DNA of 64,000 nucleotides from Siderastrea siderea (Eukaryota; Cnidaria; Anthozoa; Scleractinia; Rhizangiidae): assembly GCA_964030785.1 (NCBI GenBank), contig OZ034975.1, forward strand, positions 14,890,142 through 14,954,141. Direction: 5' to 3'. This document shows positions 24,130-34,884 of the stretch, piece by piece. Positions within the stretch are counted from its first letter, which is position 1. Each line of letters starts with the position of its first letter. The translations under genes were made by a program, and so were the position numbers. The notes under the pieces are model-generated. The model searched no databases, was not told where the DNA came from, and saw nothing but the letters and a program-made list of their open reading frames with translations.

Positions 24130-24553
24130 TCATTGAAACATTTGACCATGAATTGTTGTCATGCGATATCGCAGACCTGAATTCTGAGTGAAACATTTGT
24201 CACATTGAGTACATTTGTATGGTTTCTTGTCACTGTGTATCCTCAGGTGACATTGCAAACTTGATGACACCCCAAAACATTGGTCACATTTCGTACATTT
24301 GTATGGTTTCTCACCACTGTGAATCCTCAGGTGACATTGCAAAGTCCATAACTTGTTAGAGCATTTGTCACACTGAGAACATTTCTACAACCTTTCACCA
24401 CTGTGTACCCTCAGGTGACAATTCAAACTGGATGACTGGTGAAAGGATTTATCACACTGATAGCATTTGAAAGTCTTTTCATCACTGTGTATCCTCATGT
24501 GGATTTTCAAATTCGATGACACACTAAAACATTTTGTCACATTGAGTACACTT
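24130..24553 (-). pseudogene. 3' part of C2H2 zinc-finger array, broken
   Basis: Continuation of the upstream finger array. It holds more C2H2 units (KTFKCYQCDKSF, KPYKCTKCDQCF, KPYKCTQCDKCF), separated from the main frame by an in-frame TAG in the linker before KCTQCD (about 24554), one inserted A just after it that shifts frame, and a second TAG at the equivalent linker position near 24385. Both stops fall where the linker tyrosine codon would be. The frame finally closes near 24130. Either the gene has been shortened to its first 11 fingers or the assembly has errors here. Confidence 0.75.
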
Positions 24554-25570
24554 CTACGGTCGCTCACCACTGTGAATCCTCATGTGTTTTTTCAGAACTG
24601 ATGACTGTCTAAAACGTTTGTCACATTGAGTACACTTGTATGGTTTCTCACCACTGTGAATCCTCATGTGTTTTTTCAGATCTGATGACTCTCTAAAACA
24701 TTTGTTACATTGAGTACACTTGTACGGTTTCTCACCACTGTGTATCCTCATGTGTGTTTTCAGATCTGATGACTGTCTAAAACATTTGTCACATTGAGTA
24801 CACTTGTACGGTCTCTCACCACTGTGAATCCTCATGTGGTTTTTCAGATGTTCCTTCTGAGTGAAACATTTGCCACATTGAGTACATTTGTACGGTTTCT
24901 CGCCACTGTGTATCCTCAGGTGACGTTGCAAACTTGATGACTCCCTGAAACATTGCTCACATTGAGTACATTTGTATGGTCTTTCACCACTGTGAATCCT
25001 CAGGTGACGTTTCAAAGTCCATAACTTGTTAAAGCATTTGTTACACTGAGTACATTTGTACGACCTTTCACCACTGTGTACCTTCAGGTGACATTTCAAA
25101 CTGGACGACTGGTTAAAGCACTTATCACACTGATTACATTTGAAAGGTTTTTCATCACTGTGAATCCTCGTGTGGAGTTTCAATTTCGATGCTACTCTAA
25201 AACATTTGTCACATTGAGTACACTTGTACGGTCGCTCATCACTGTGAATCCTCATGTGGATTTTCAATGTTGATGACAAACTAAAACATTTGTCACATTG
25301 AGTACATTCATACGGTCGCTCACCACTATGAATCCTCATGTGGATTTTCAGATTTGCTGACCGGTTGAAAGATTTGTTACACTGACCACATTTGTATGGT
25401 CTCTCACCCCTGTGTATCATCAGGTGATCTTTCAGCTGTGACTGGTAATTAAAACTCTTTTCGCAGGCATTGCATTGGAAAGGTTTCCTTCCAGTATTCT
25501 TCTGAACATTCATGTCTGCTTTGTCTTGTGAAAACATTCCTGAAGGAGACAATAGACATCCCATTAGCAA
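24554..25570 (-). CDS. C2H2 zinc-finger protein, 11 fingers (last exon)
   Basis: 338 codons encode eleven tandem C2H2 fingers (first KPFQCNACEKSF, last KPYKCTQCDKRF) joined by HSGERPYKC / HSGEKPYKC linkers, the pattern of sequence-specific DNA-binding proteins acting in the nucleus. Most fingers have an additional Cys (CTQCDKCF), which is unusual next to the common CGKxF form. A good 3' splice site, TTGTCTCCTTCAG on the minus strand, lies at about 25540-25552, so the true exon may begin at 25539 with upstream exons outside the recognised region. No KRAB, BTB or SCAN domain is visible. The frame ends at a TAG inside a linker. Confidence 0.85.
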   Translation of the reverse strand: MLMGCLLSPSGMFSQDKADMNVQKNTGRKPFQCNACEKSFNYQSQLKDHLMIHRGERPYKCGQCNKSFNRSANLKIHMRIHSGERPYECTQCDKCFSLSSTLKIHMRIHSDERPYKCTQCDKCFRVASKLKLHTRIHSDEKPFKCNQCDKCFNQSSSLKCHLKVHSGERSYKCTQCNKCFNKLWTLKRHLRIHSGERPYKCTQCEQCFRESSSLQRHLRIHSGEKPYKCTQCGKCFTQKEHLKNHMRIHSGERPYKCTQCDKCFRQSSDLKTHMRIHSGEKPYKCTQCNKCFRESSDLKKHMRIHSGEKPYKCTQCDKRFRQSSVLKKHMRIHSGERP

Positions 25571-26193
25571 GCACTATTTAATTCTCTTTAAAAAACAACT
25601 GCAAATTCATTCACTGCTTTTGCTCTGAAGGGCAATGGCCTAAAACACTGCTGATTTTACTTAAATCTTGAATGACACTTCTACTTGAAGTTTATGTGTT
25701 ACTTTCTCAACTAAAATTGCTTTGGATACGTTTTGAAAAATGTCTTGGTGTTGAAAATGGGCTGTCTAGAGTCATTAATATAATGAATAAGACAATAAAT
25801 TAAAAATGTTTGAAAATGAACAAGAGTTAAGCCACACTCAGGCCACAGGACGCCCACATGGCCACAGTTTGACTCCAGTTTCAGTAACATGAAACACTAC
25901 AAAGTCTACCCGAAGAGCCCGAAGAGCCCGAAGAGTTTTCACTTGGTTCTCTGGTACCTATTTATATACACGGATAGAGACCAAGTGATGTTACAGTTTT
26001 TTCTAAGGAAACTACTGTATCTCATAAATGAAAAACCAAGCTTCAAACCACTGACCCCCAGCAAGGGGGGAGGGAGTACTCAAGTATACATTGAGAGGTG
26101 TGAGTGAGGCCAAATTTTATAGGCTAAAATTGGACCCACAAAGTCACCCAGAATGTAAATTACAAGAAAGTCCGAGACAGTTTACAACTCCTG
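25571..26193. other. upstream flank of the zinc-finger exon
   Basis: Presumed intron or intergenic DNA. Three copies of CCGAAGAGC lie at about 25909-25935. No further exon could be identified. Confidence 0.45.
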
Positions 26194-26420
26194 GGAGGCA
26201 GCGTAGCCGAGTAGTTAGGGCGCCGGACCTGAAGTCCGGAGGTCCTGGGTTCAAGTCCCGCTCTAAGCACTAGCTGGAGTTGCTCTTGGTGGCCCCGAGT
26301 TCAACTCCTTGGCCACGCTTGTATATAGCCAACTGGTCTGCCTCCCAGCCAGTTGGGGTTCTTAAAGCTGTTATGTTCATAATTTTAGATTATTTCTTTC
26401 ATTGTCCCAGAAAAGCCCCT
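26194..26420 (+). mobile_element. tRNA-derived SINE
   Basis: The first 75 bp read like a tRNA: A-box region TAGCCGAGTAGTTAGGGC, an anticodon stem CCGGA / TCCGG with loop CCTGAAG, and B-box GGGTTCAAGTCCC. A non-tRNA body follows (CACTAGCTGGAGTTGCTC...) and there is an AT-rich tail. This arrangement is that of a Pol III-transcribed SINE with a tRNA-like head. Confidence 0.8.
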
Positions 26421-26869
26421 CACAAGGAGTGGTCAATTAAGTTATAATAATTAATTTTTAAGTCATCATACAAACTTTGGGGAGACTGCTCATGTTTCCA
26501 AGGTGGTGTTGTCTCCTGTTATATTACCAAAAAAGAGTGATTTTCCTTTTCTTTTTTTAGAGGTATGCACGCTTTTTATCAACCCTAAAAAAAGTCCACC
26601 TGAAATAAGTCCACCAGAAAATTTCTAACCTAAAAAAGGTCAAAATTGCCAATTTCAAACCAAAAAAGGCCTTTTCACCTTCCGGTAAACGACAAACCAC
26701 CAAATAAAAGACACCGTTAAGGTAACTTATGAAAAAAATCAGTAGTTAAGAAAACAGAATCAAGAGATATTCAAATCTCTGTTTATAACCTGAGGACTAA
26801 CAAAACATCCTTGCACATTCTCCTTGCTGCCTACACTACTGTATGGTACTCCTCCTGTCTTGCTTATAC

Positions 26870-27532
26870 TTAAGGACGTTCATGCAAAAAACTTCTACAA
26901 CACAGATTTTTTTCATAATTTGGCTACAGTCAGATAATGAGCCTATGTCAGAAATGCAAAAAAATTGGGGGGTCACTGACTTCGTTTTCAAAATAAAGGG
27001 CGTGGAAAACTGCCCCAATTTTGACACATTCAGTCCTTGTAAGTCGGCATGGCCTCAGTGCTTGTTCGTTGAAAAATATTAAAAATGATTCGCTGTAGAC
27101 CCACTTTCTTAGTCAAATTTTATTTAAGTGGGTCTGTCAAGTAAATAATTTGAACTGGTGTCATCATTTTAGCTAAACTCAACCTCTAAGATGGACTTTA
27201 GCGAACACTGTGCAGCTACAATAATAGCAGAATTCGATGATGCGAGGGCAGAAAGCTTGAAAAAAAAACAAACTTCCACAACACAGATTTCCTTCAATTT
27301 TTCACAAAAGGTAGATAATCGACAAAGAAAGTGATCTATCAAAAGAAAATATGGGTCACTGAACATTTAAAGAGTTAAACCCGTGCATAGATATTTAAGT
27401 GCCCACTAGCACTATATATCTCCACATTTCTTCAACAGCGCGCGCGCTCAATGCATGACATGGCATGACATCACGAAGTGAATTGCGTGCGCAGTAAGGA
27501 TGCGCAGAAACAATTAGCGCAAACGTCCTTAA
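26870..27532. mobile_element. TTAA-flanked MITE, family 1 copy 1
   Basis: Ends TTAAGGACGTTC and GAACGTCCTTAA-like (AAACGTCCTTAA). The interior is alignable with 28507-29172. TTAA at both outer edges suggests piggyBac-type integration. No transposase. Confidence 0.85.
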
Positions 27533-27863
27533 GGCAAGGGAATCAAACACACAGACACTATCATTGTAGTCTTGCGCATACAGTTAAGTTAATGTCATTG
27601 GCTTAATTCTCTCTGGGCATTAGTGAGAAAGATACTGTTTTGTTCAATTTATTTCAAATTGTTTGGAACCCAGCTGACCAGAACCATTAACAATTAGCTT
27701 GATTATGTCTGACATTGATAATGAAGAAAATACAAAACCATGTACCAGCATTTCAACAGAATAAGAAATTCTTTATCTTTTTTAATGTAACTGCAGGATG
27801 TAACTGGCATGTTCAATTGATGAAAATCAATCATTGGAAATCCAAGCAATCAATCAATATCAG

Positions 27864-28254
27864 TTAAGGACGGTGCCTCCTAATAAAGAGGTATTTTTGC
27901 AAAGGTTATGACTATGGGGAAAAAGCAGATCTTTGCAAGGGCTATTGGAATCCAGAAAGAAAAATGTGGGTAACCAAGAGTTTTTCAGAGGTAACTAAGC
28001 AACCATAATTTTTAAAAAGCTCTAAAATACAAAGAACGTGTGGCAATTTCTTTTCAAATTTAAGCTCAATTATCACTGAAAAATGCATGTTATACCCCCA
28101 AGTTTCTATCTGGATTCTGAAGGCCCTTCCTAAGATCTGCTTTTTTCACAGTCTTAAAGCATGCAAAAATACCTTTGCATTAGTTGGCAAATTCCTTAAA
28201 ATTGAATAACTTGGATCAGAATGTATGCACAGTAACAAAAGGAGGCACTGTCCT
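27864..28254. mobile_element. TTAA-flanked MITE, family 2
   Basis: Left end TTAAGGACGGTGCCTCCT; right end AGGAGGCACTGTCC. A separate family from the neighbouring GGACGTTC elements, though with the same GGAC start. Confidence 0.72.
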
Positions 28255-28506
28255 CAAAATAACTAGATAATTGATATTGATTGATATTGGCTAATTATCG
28301 ATGAAATTTATTGATGCTTTTGACATTTATTTTGTGTAAAAGGGTTCCACAAGTGTCTATTTTCTGTTGAAATTGGAGACAAATGCACTGCATCAAAGAA
28401 TTCAAAACAGGAGATCAATCACAGCAATTGCCTTTTGGAGCTCACGGATTTTACATTAAATCCGTGAGCCACAAAACTGAATGTTGACCATTCTTTAACG
28501 CAGGAT

Positions 28507-29172
28507 TTAAGGACGTTCGCGCGAAAAACTTCTACAATACAGATTTTTTTCATACTTTGGCTACAGTCAGATAATGAGTTACCTATGTCAGAAATGGAAA
28601 AAAATTGAGGGGTCACCGACTTCGTTTTCGAAATAAAGCGCGTCAAAAACTACCCCAATTTTGTCAAATCGGCCCTCGTAACTCGACATGGCCTCAGTGC
28701 TTGTTAGTCGAAAAATATTAAAAATGATTTGCTAAAGACCCACTTTCTTAGTCAAATTTTACTTAAGTGGGTCTGTTAAGTAAATAATTTGAACTGGTGT
28801 CATCCTTTTAGTTATATTCAACCTCTAAGATCGACTTTAACGAACACCGTGCAGCTGCAATAATAGTAGCATTCGATGATGCGACGGCAGAAAAGGTGAA
28901 AAAAATCAAACTTCTACAATACAGATTTTCTTTAATTTTTCACAAAACGTAGATAATCGCCAAAGAAAGTGATCTATCAAAAGAAAATATGGGGTCACCG
29001 AACATTTAAGAGAGTTAAACCCGTGCATAGATATTAAAGTGCCCACTAGCGCTATATATCTCCACTTTTCTTCAACAGCGCGCGCACTTAATGCATGACG
29101 TGGCATGACATCACGAAGTGAATTGCGTGCGCAGTAAGGATGCGCAGAAACAATTGGCGCGAACGTCCTTAA
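28507..29172. mobile_element. TTAA-flanked MITE, family 1 copy 2
   Basis: Ends TTAAGGACGTTCGCGCG and GCGCGAACGTCCTTAA, the best-preserved inverted repeats of the family. The interior closely matches copy 1. Confidence 0.88.
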
Positions 29173-31336
29173 GTCCTATCCTGCAGGTACTTTTTGTTTG
29201 TGCTTTTTGGTGTTCACACTCTTACTTGAACGTGATTTGTACTGTTAATGGTTAAGCATAAAATTCAGGTTCCATATAGCTATCTTGTTAAGGTGATTCC
29301 GTTCAATTGCATTGTGCATCCTTTCTATGTATCGTTTTTTGCGTGATTAGCGCACGCACATGCGTTTGGAACTTGCAGGTGTTCTATGAAAACTGGGCTG
29401 TTCAGCGAAATAAATAGTCGTTTTCTCCTAAACCTGCACAGTGACCCTCAATGGCATACCATCAAGAATGATATATTGCGACTTTAAGAAAAGTTAAAAA
29501 TTCAGCTTTGAGATATTTCCATTTCAATGCCGAAAAGAACACCTCTCAAGTTGCAGCAGGGTATGCACTCAGCAGATTCTTTCATTTATTTCATATCCTT
29601 AATTCCTGTTTAACTAAAATTGTATACAATGCAAGATAAATGTCTATTTTGTTAAACTGCTCCAATATTTCAATGCAAGCAATGATGTTTTAAAGAAATT
29701 ATATTTCTCATTTCTTATTATTAGGGTTTCTCAGGAAACCTTGCAGGTTGTATAGTTGCTATTAATGGCTATCCATATTGTACAAAAACTAGCAAGGTGA
29801 CCCCATCTTTTATTGCATTTTTTAAATGTTCAAAACATAGTTATCAAATATTGGACCACGTTTTAGGAAATTTAAATATTCCTTCTATTTCGATGGAATC
29901 ACATTAAGCTCCCTGACGAAGTCTGTAACAATCAGACAACACGGGAAGGAGAAATACAGCCAGTCAGCAAGGTCAGTTCCAATGTGCTGCTCACTAGTTC
30001 ATCAATAAAAAATTTATAATCAATATCCATCGATAACAATTAATCGATTGGTATTGGAAATCAATGAAATCAAATTATCACCTGAGATCTAAAATTTGAA
30101 GAATTAGCATATTACTTTTGCGTGAAAAGTTTTGTTGAACTGAACTTGCTCAAGTGATGCGTGAAAGATTTCTTTTGTTCTCTGCCTGAAATAAAACAAA
30201 GGAATTCAACCTAGAATCCGCGGTCCTGTTGTTTTCTTTGTGTCAGTTTTAAGCAAAAGTAATACGCTAATTCTTCAAATTGAAGCTCCCAGGTCAAGAA
30301 ATAAGTGCGCAACAGCGTTCCTCACATGAATACCAGCCTGTGTGCCAATGTTCAGCTAAATAGGAGCAATTTCGATTTTAACCTCAAATCATCACTTACG
30401 CCCTTTTTCCACTGGGCCTTCAATTGATGTTCAAAGGTGTTTAATTTTAGACCATCATTCTGATCACTGACTATTCTATTAGACACTCAGGAAGAGTCCC
30501 TTGAATTAGAATCATAGGCACTGCACAGGGGAGGGGGGGGGGGCTTTAGCTCTCCCACTCTTTTGTGCTGTTGAAAAATATAATTACATTATGTTAGAGA
30601 AATTTTGAAAAAGCCTTTTCACTTGGTAAGTCTTTAATGGAAACATGGTGATAAAATCTGATTTTCATTCTAATTTACAAGGAACAAAAGTTGCAATTAT
30701 CAATACCTGTATAGACAGGATTGTAACTAAATAGAGGTCAAAATAGTGCAAGCTGTGTTAGAAGGTAACATTGAGGTGAAATTGACCAAAGGTCATTGAC
30801 CATGATCACCTCTAAATGTAAACCATTTCAGGTTGTCTAGCGGACCTTGCAGGAAAACATCCAATTTTATAATTGGGCCGTTTCAATCCAAGCTCCAACC
30901 GGGTTTGGTTTTTAAAGGCTGTGGTATCTTAACAATCACTACAATTTAATATTTACAGAGTTCACTTGCTGAAAGTATTAATTTTAAGGGATCAGAAAGC
31001 CATTGTCGTCAACTTGTACATTTTGTGGTTAAAAGGTTATTTATAGCAACATTTTATGTACAGCTTGGCACATCCAATTTTTTTTAAATGAAAACGTTCA
31101 TTTGCACCACACTTACCAATTTTAGAGGGCATTTTAAACAAATTTTCCCAGGTTAACCCCCCTCCCCCCCAGGAAGCTCAAGTAGCCTCCCCACTCAAAA
31201 AAACTGCTCTGCAGGCCCTTAATCACTTAAACTTTTGGGCTGAAAACAGCCACAATCACTTATTACTTTTGGCTGAAAACAGCCACGTTAGTAAAGCCAC
31301 AATATCTTTCGTGCATAAAATTGTACATTTTCATGT
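29173..31336. other. gene-free stretch
   Basis: No gene recognised. A GGTGATTCCG block near 29294 may be the end of another element. A G-run lies at 30532-30543. Confidence 0.5.
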
Positions 31337-32000
31337 TTAAGGACGTTCACGCAAATTGTTTGTGTGTATCCTTACTGTGCGCGTGATTCACGTTGCAATG
31401 TCATGCCACACCATGCATAAAGCATGTTCCCTGCGTAAGAAATATAGACAAATACAGTGGTATTTGTCAATAAACAAGCTTAGCTCTCTTAAATGTATGG
31501 TGACCCCATTCTTTTTTTTGATAAATCACTTCCTTTACTAGTTCTCTGCATTTTGTCCAAAAACAAAAAAATTCTGAACGTGAGAAATTTTAATTTTATT
31601 GCTATTTCTATTCAAATACGATTGAATGTCTCTACGAATGCAGGTATATATGGCTTACAATAATTATCCTTCTGTGAGACTAATTTTTACCTGAAGAAAT
31701 GTTGTAACTTTTTACCTGCAAAAATGTACTAAATAGGCCTATTTCCGATGAAATAAATAAATCAGAATCATCTAGAGTCCTCCATGCAACTTATTTTATT
31801 CCTTGTAGCAAGAAAGCTGATTTCGCCTTACATAGCCAAAGCTTCTAAAAATACAACATTTCCAATACGCTTTATCTCCAAAACGAGCACGGTGACCTCC
31901 CAATTTTTTTGCCTTTCTGACATGAATTGATCATTATCTAACTGCCACAAAAGTTTGGAAAAAATCTGAACGTTGGAAGATTTTGGGCGCGAACGTCCTA
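31337..32000. mobile_element. TTAA-flanked MITE, family 1 copy 3
   Basis: Starts TTAAGGACGTTCACGC and ends GGGCGCGAACGTCCTAA, with the last TTAA decayed. The interior is more diverged than in copies 1 and 2. Confidence 0.75.
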
Positions 32001-33417
32001 ATCCAGAAGTCCTGTTTGTTTGAGCAATTCGTAGATTTCAATAAGCAAGCATCGACAACCAAGGAAACGTGCAAAACCAGATTGAAAACGTACATTAACA
32101 ATACGTAGAAGCACTGATTGCCAACAAAAATAACAATCTACGCATGAAAATGGCACAAAGTCAACGATAAAAGCCTGAAGTGCACTAATTGTAAGACAAA
32201 CCGACACACAAAGCTGATAATGCTGGGGAACATCGACCTCGAATCTGAGACTGAATTCAGCACTCCAGCTAAATTTCAAATGGCTCTTGTGTACTGTGAT
32301 TATCAATCTAATGTGAAAGGGGTTTCAATACGTACCTTTCAAAAAATACAACAGAAATGATCTCGGTAAACTCCTCGGTAAATCCAAGCCAGATCCAAGC
32401 TCACGTTTGTCTTCCCGAGGAAGTCCGGTGTACGCGAAGGAACGCGGGCGCACATCGAGCCTCACGTGACATCTTCCCACAGGACGCCCAGGCTCATGAA
32501 CTGATTTCTTTAGTGTCAAATAAATAAGGATTTTCATGGAAATTGATCGTCAGATTACTCAGAAAACGAAAAATAACAACAAATAGCCAATAAAGTTTAC
32601 ATACCAGATCAAAAGTTGTCCATGTCTTGTTTCTTGACCATCCAGAAGCCTTTCAACCGCAGTTCAGCCAGTCAGGAAAACCTAGGTTTGCGAACGTTTG
32701 AAACACTCGCAAGCTCTCTTCAGTCGGGGGAACAAGTACTTCTTTTGATCAATTTATGTATCTATGCCCGAAGAAGCCCGAAGAGGTCCGAAGATGCTTC
32801 GATTTAAATTGTCCAATCAGAAAGAACTACGAACTCGCGCAGAAAAATGAAGCGGAATGTTTTCAAGTTTTAAACATGGCGTCCCTAGCAGAGGGTCTCA
32901 ATGGGGTTAACCGTTAGCCGTAAAACGGCCAAAAATTTAGCCGTCAGGCGTAAAAATTGCCAAATTTTAACCGTTAGTCGTAAAAGAAGTTAACCGTAAA
33001 AAAAGGGTCAAAGTGTCAAAATCTTAGACTTTTATGTGTCTTGTCTTGTGGCCAATGCGGTTACGACGGTTACATATTCTATCCTGGTACCGAAAACAAA
33101 GTCATTTGGCTCAGGTCCGGCAGAGTCATATTCCGCGAACCGGAAGTGTCTGCTTTTTGCGCGTTGGATGAGTTGACAGACAGCTCTTTGTTGAAACTAT
33201 TTTTAGGATCTTCCGTTTTTTCATTCAGTGTATGAGCAATGGCTGTCTTAAAAGGCGTAATTAGTTTATATCGAGCTGGGGAGGAGAAGCCAATTGAAAG
33301 ATATAAGGCAAGAATAGGCCATTTTCGAATAGCCTTGAGTAGTAATGTGGGACCACTAGGGCAACTTTGCCTCGTTTTGATGTTGGGGGCGTGGCCTCGT
33401 TTTGATGTAAGAGGAAA
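32001..33417. other. gene-free flank of Polinton A
   Basis: No clear gene. At 32908-33005 a short motif close to TTAGCCGTAAAA recurs several times. At 33239 an ATG begins a frame of about 35 codons of ordinary composition (MAVLKGVISLYRAG...) just before the Polinton edge; it could be a host first exon, but I cannot support that. Confidence 0.4.
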
Positions 33418-33480
33418 TGACGTCACCGGAACCGGAAGTCACATGACCGGAACCGGAAGTGACCTAAAACCGGAAGTCAC
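33418..33480. promoter_or_regulatory. CRE and ETS site cluster in terminal repeat
   Basis: A perfect CRE palindrome TGACGTCA lies at 33418-33425, followed by CCGGAAGT (ETS core) at 33432, 33453 and 33470, with another near 33540. An E-box CACGTG follows at about 33478. Binding is inferred from consensus only. Confidence 0.5.
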
Positions 33481-33605
33481 GTGTTTTTGAGATGGGAAAC
33501 CGCTGACCAGTAAGAAAAAAGGGATCGCAGGCTCATGCAACCGGAAGTCACGTGATTTGGAAGGGGAAACCGCTGGCGAGTAGGAAAAATGGATCGTGGG
33601 CTCAA
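33418..33605 (+). repeat. left terminal repeat of Polinton A
   Basis: Contains two direct sub-units of the form GTCACGTG...GGGAAACCGCTG...GGATCG(C/T)(A/G)GGCTCA (about 33475-33535 and 33547-33605). The same block is inverted at 53704-53765, so these are inverted terminal repeats. The exact outermost base and the 6-bp duplication expected for Polintons are not resolved by eye. Confidence 0.75.
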
Positions 33606-34884
33606 GGGGAAGTAAAACCACTGAGAAAACGCGGGCTCAAAGTCCAAAGTCCAATTTTGGGAACGGGGGTGACCCATATATGGCCCAGATATGGATTTGA
33701 TATGGGTTTGATATGGCACATCAAGCAAAAGGCATTTATAAGTTGGAAAGAAAATATTTTAATGTAAATCATATAATCCATCCATGATGATGAGAGTTCC
33801 ATGTCACAAGGGGAAGCAGAAGCGTGGCGTCTTTTAACCTTGGTATTGGCAACAAGTAGGAAAAAAAATCCAACTTTCGCTGATGACGTCACTGGAAGGC
33901 ATTGTATCAAGTGACAGTGATAAGTTACAGACCAAAAGGTGATAGGTTGTAAACACAACCCCAACAGAAATGGTAGCAGCTGACGTTTTAAGGAAGGAGA
34001 CGATATGGTTTTCGATGAAATAGTGGAAATCCATGTTGCTCGCATGGGGTACTGTGGAAAGATTTCCTTTCAATAAAGTGTCCTCCAAACCACAGATGTT
34101 TATATGAGTGTTCCTATTAATGAGTTCCTTTTAATAATATGAGTGTTCCATGATGAGTATTCCTTTTGATAATATGAGTGTTCCTTTTGATGAGTTCCTT
34201 TTAATAATAATATGAGTGTTCCATGATGAGTATTCCTTTGAGTTCCTTTTAATAATATGAGTATTCCTTTGAGTTCCTTTTAATAATATGAGTGTTCCAT
34301 GATGAGTATTCCTTTTGATAATATGAGTGTTCCTTTTGATATGGGCTAAGTGTTCCATTTGATAAGATGAGTTGAGATGAGTTTTCCATTCCATTTCACA
34401 AGAGGAAGCAGAGGCGGGACCTAGGGGTCTGACCACTTAAGAGATTAGTTGCTAAGAGACACTGTAGACACCCTAAATACAATACTATTCGACAAGGAAG
34501 ACGAGAGAACCCTCGCTTGGGACCTCCAGATTGAAGCCAAGGATGGAAGGTGACGTCATGGGCTCGGTCAAGATGATGTCATTGATGGCTCCCAAGCCAG
34601 CAAGCAAGCAAGCAAGCAGGTAAGGATTCCAAGGGACAAATCACAGATGATGACGATAGCGATGCACAGGCAATGTGGCAAATGAACGTCAAGGTGACTT
34701 CATGGGCTCTCACCACGACGAAAAACGCAGTCAAAACATGACGCAAGCTTTCCAATGGGCAAGGAACGGCAACGACTTGGTATACTCTTAGGAAAGAGTC
34801 TCCTTGGTATCCGTAGGGGGTATGTCTGGAGGGTGACTTGGGTTTCTTTTCAGCAAAAACGTGGGGAGCTCTTAGGAAGCCATG
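33606..34884. other. subterminal region of Polinton A
   Basis: No convincing gene. It contains a tandem-repeat block (34100-34390), an AAGC tetranucleotide run at about 34603-34618, and AT/GC-mixed filler. A minus-strand frame at 33602-34045 lacks any family feature and runs into the terminal repeat. Confidence 0.5.
34100..34390. repeat. imperfect tandem repeats
   Basis: Units of about 30-40 bp built from AATATGAGTGTTCC and GATGAGTTCCTTTT are repeated roughly eight times with indels. Position near the POLB 3' side of the element end suggests a non-coding subterminal role or simple slippage. Confidence 0.75.

Noticed and set aside
33239..33490. Plus-strand frame starting MAVLKGVISLYRAG
   Set aside because: Could be a host exon, but there is no splice donor I can defend and no recognised family.
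33602..34045. Minus-strand frame of 147 codons at the Polinton left end
   Set aside because: Runs into the terminal repeat, with no homologue in element B and no recognisable domain.
34131..34436. Minus-strand frame with repeated IIKRNTH-type peptide
   Set aside because: Produced by the tandem DNA repeat; unit lengths are not multiples of three throughout.
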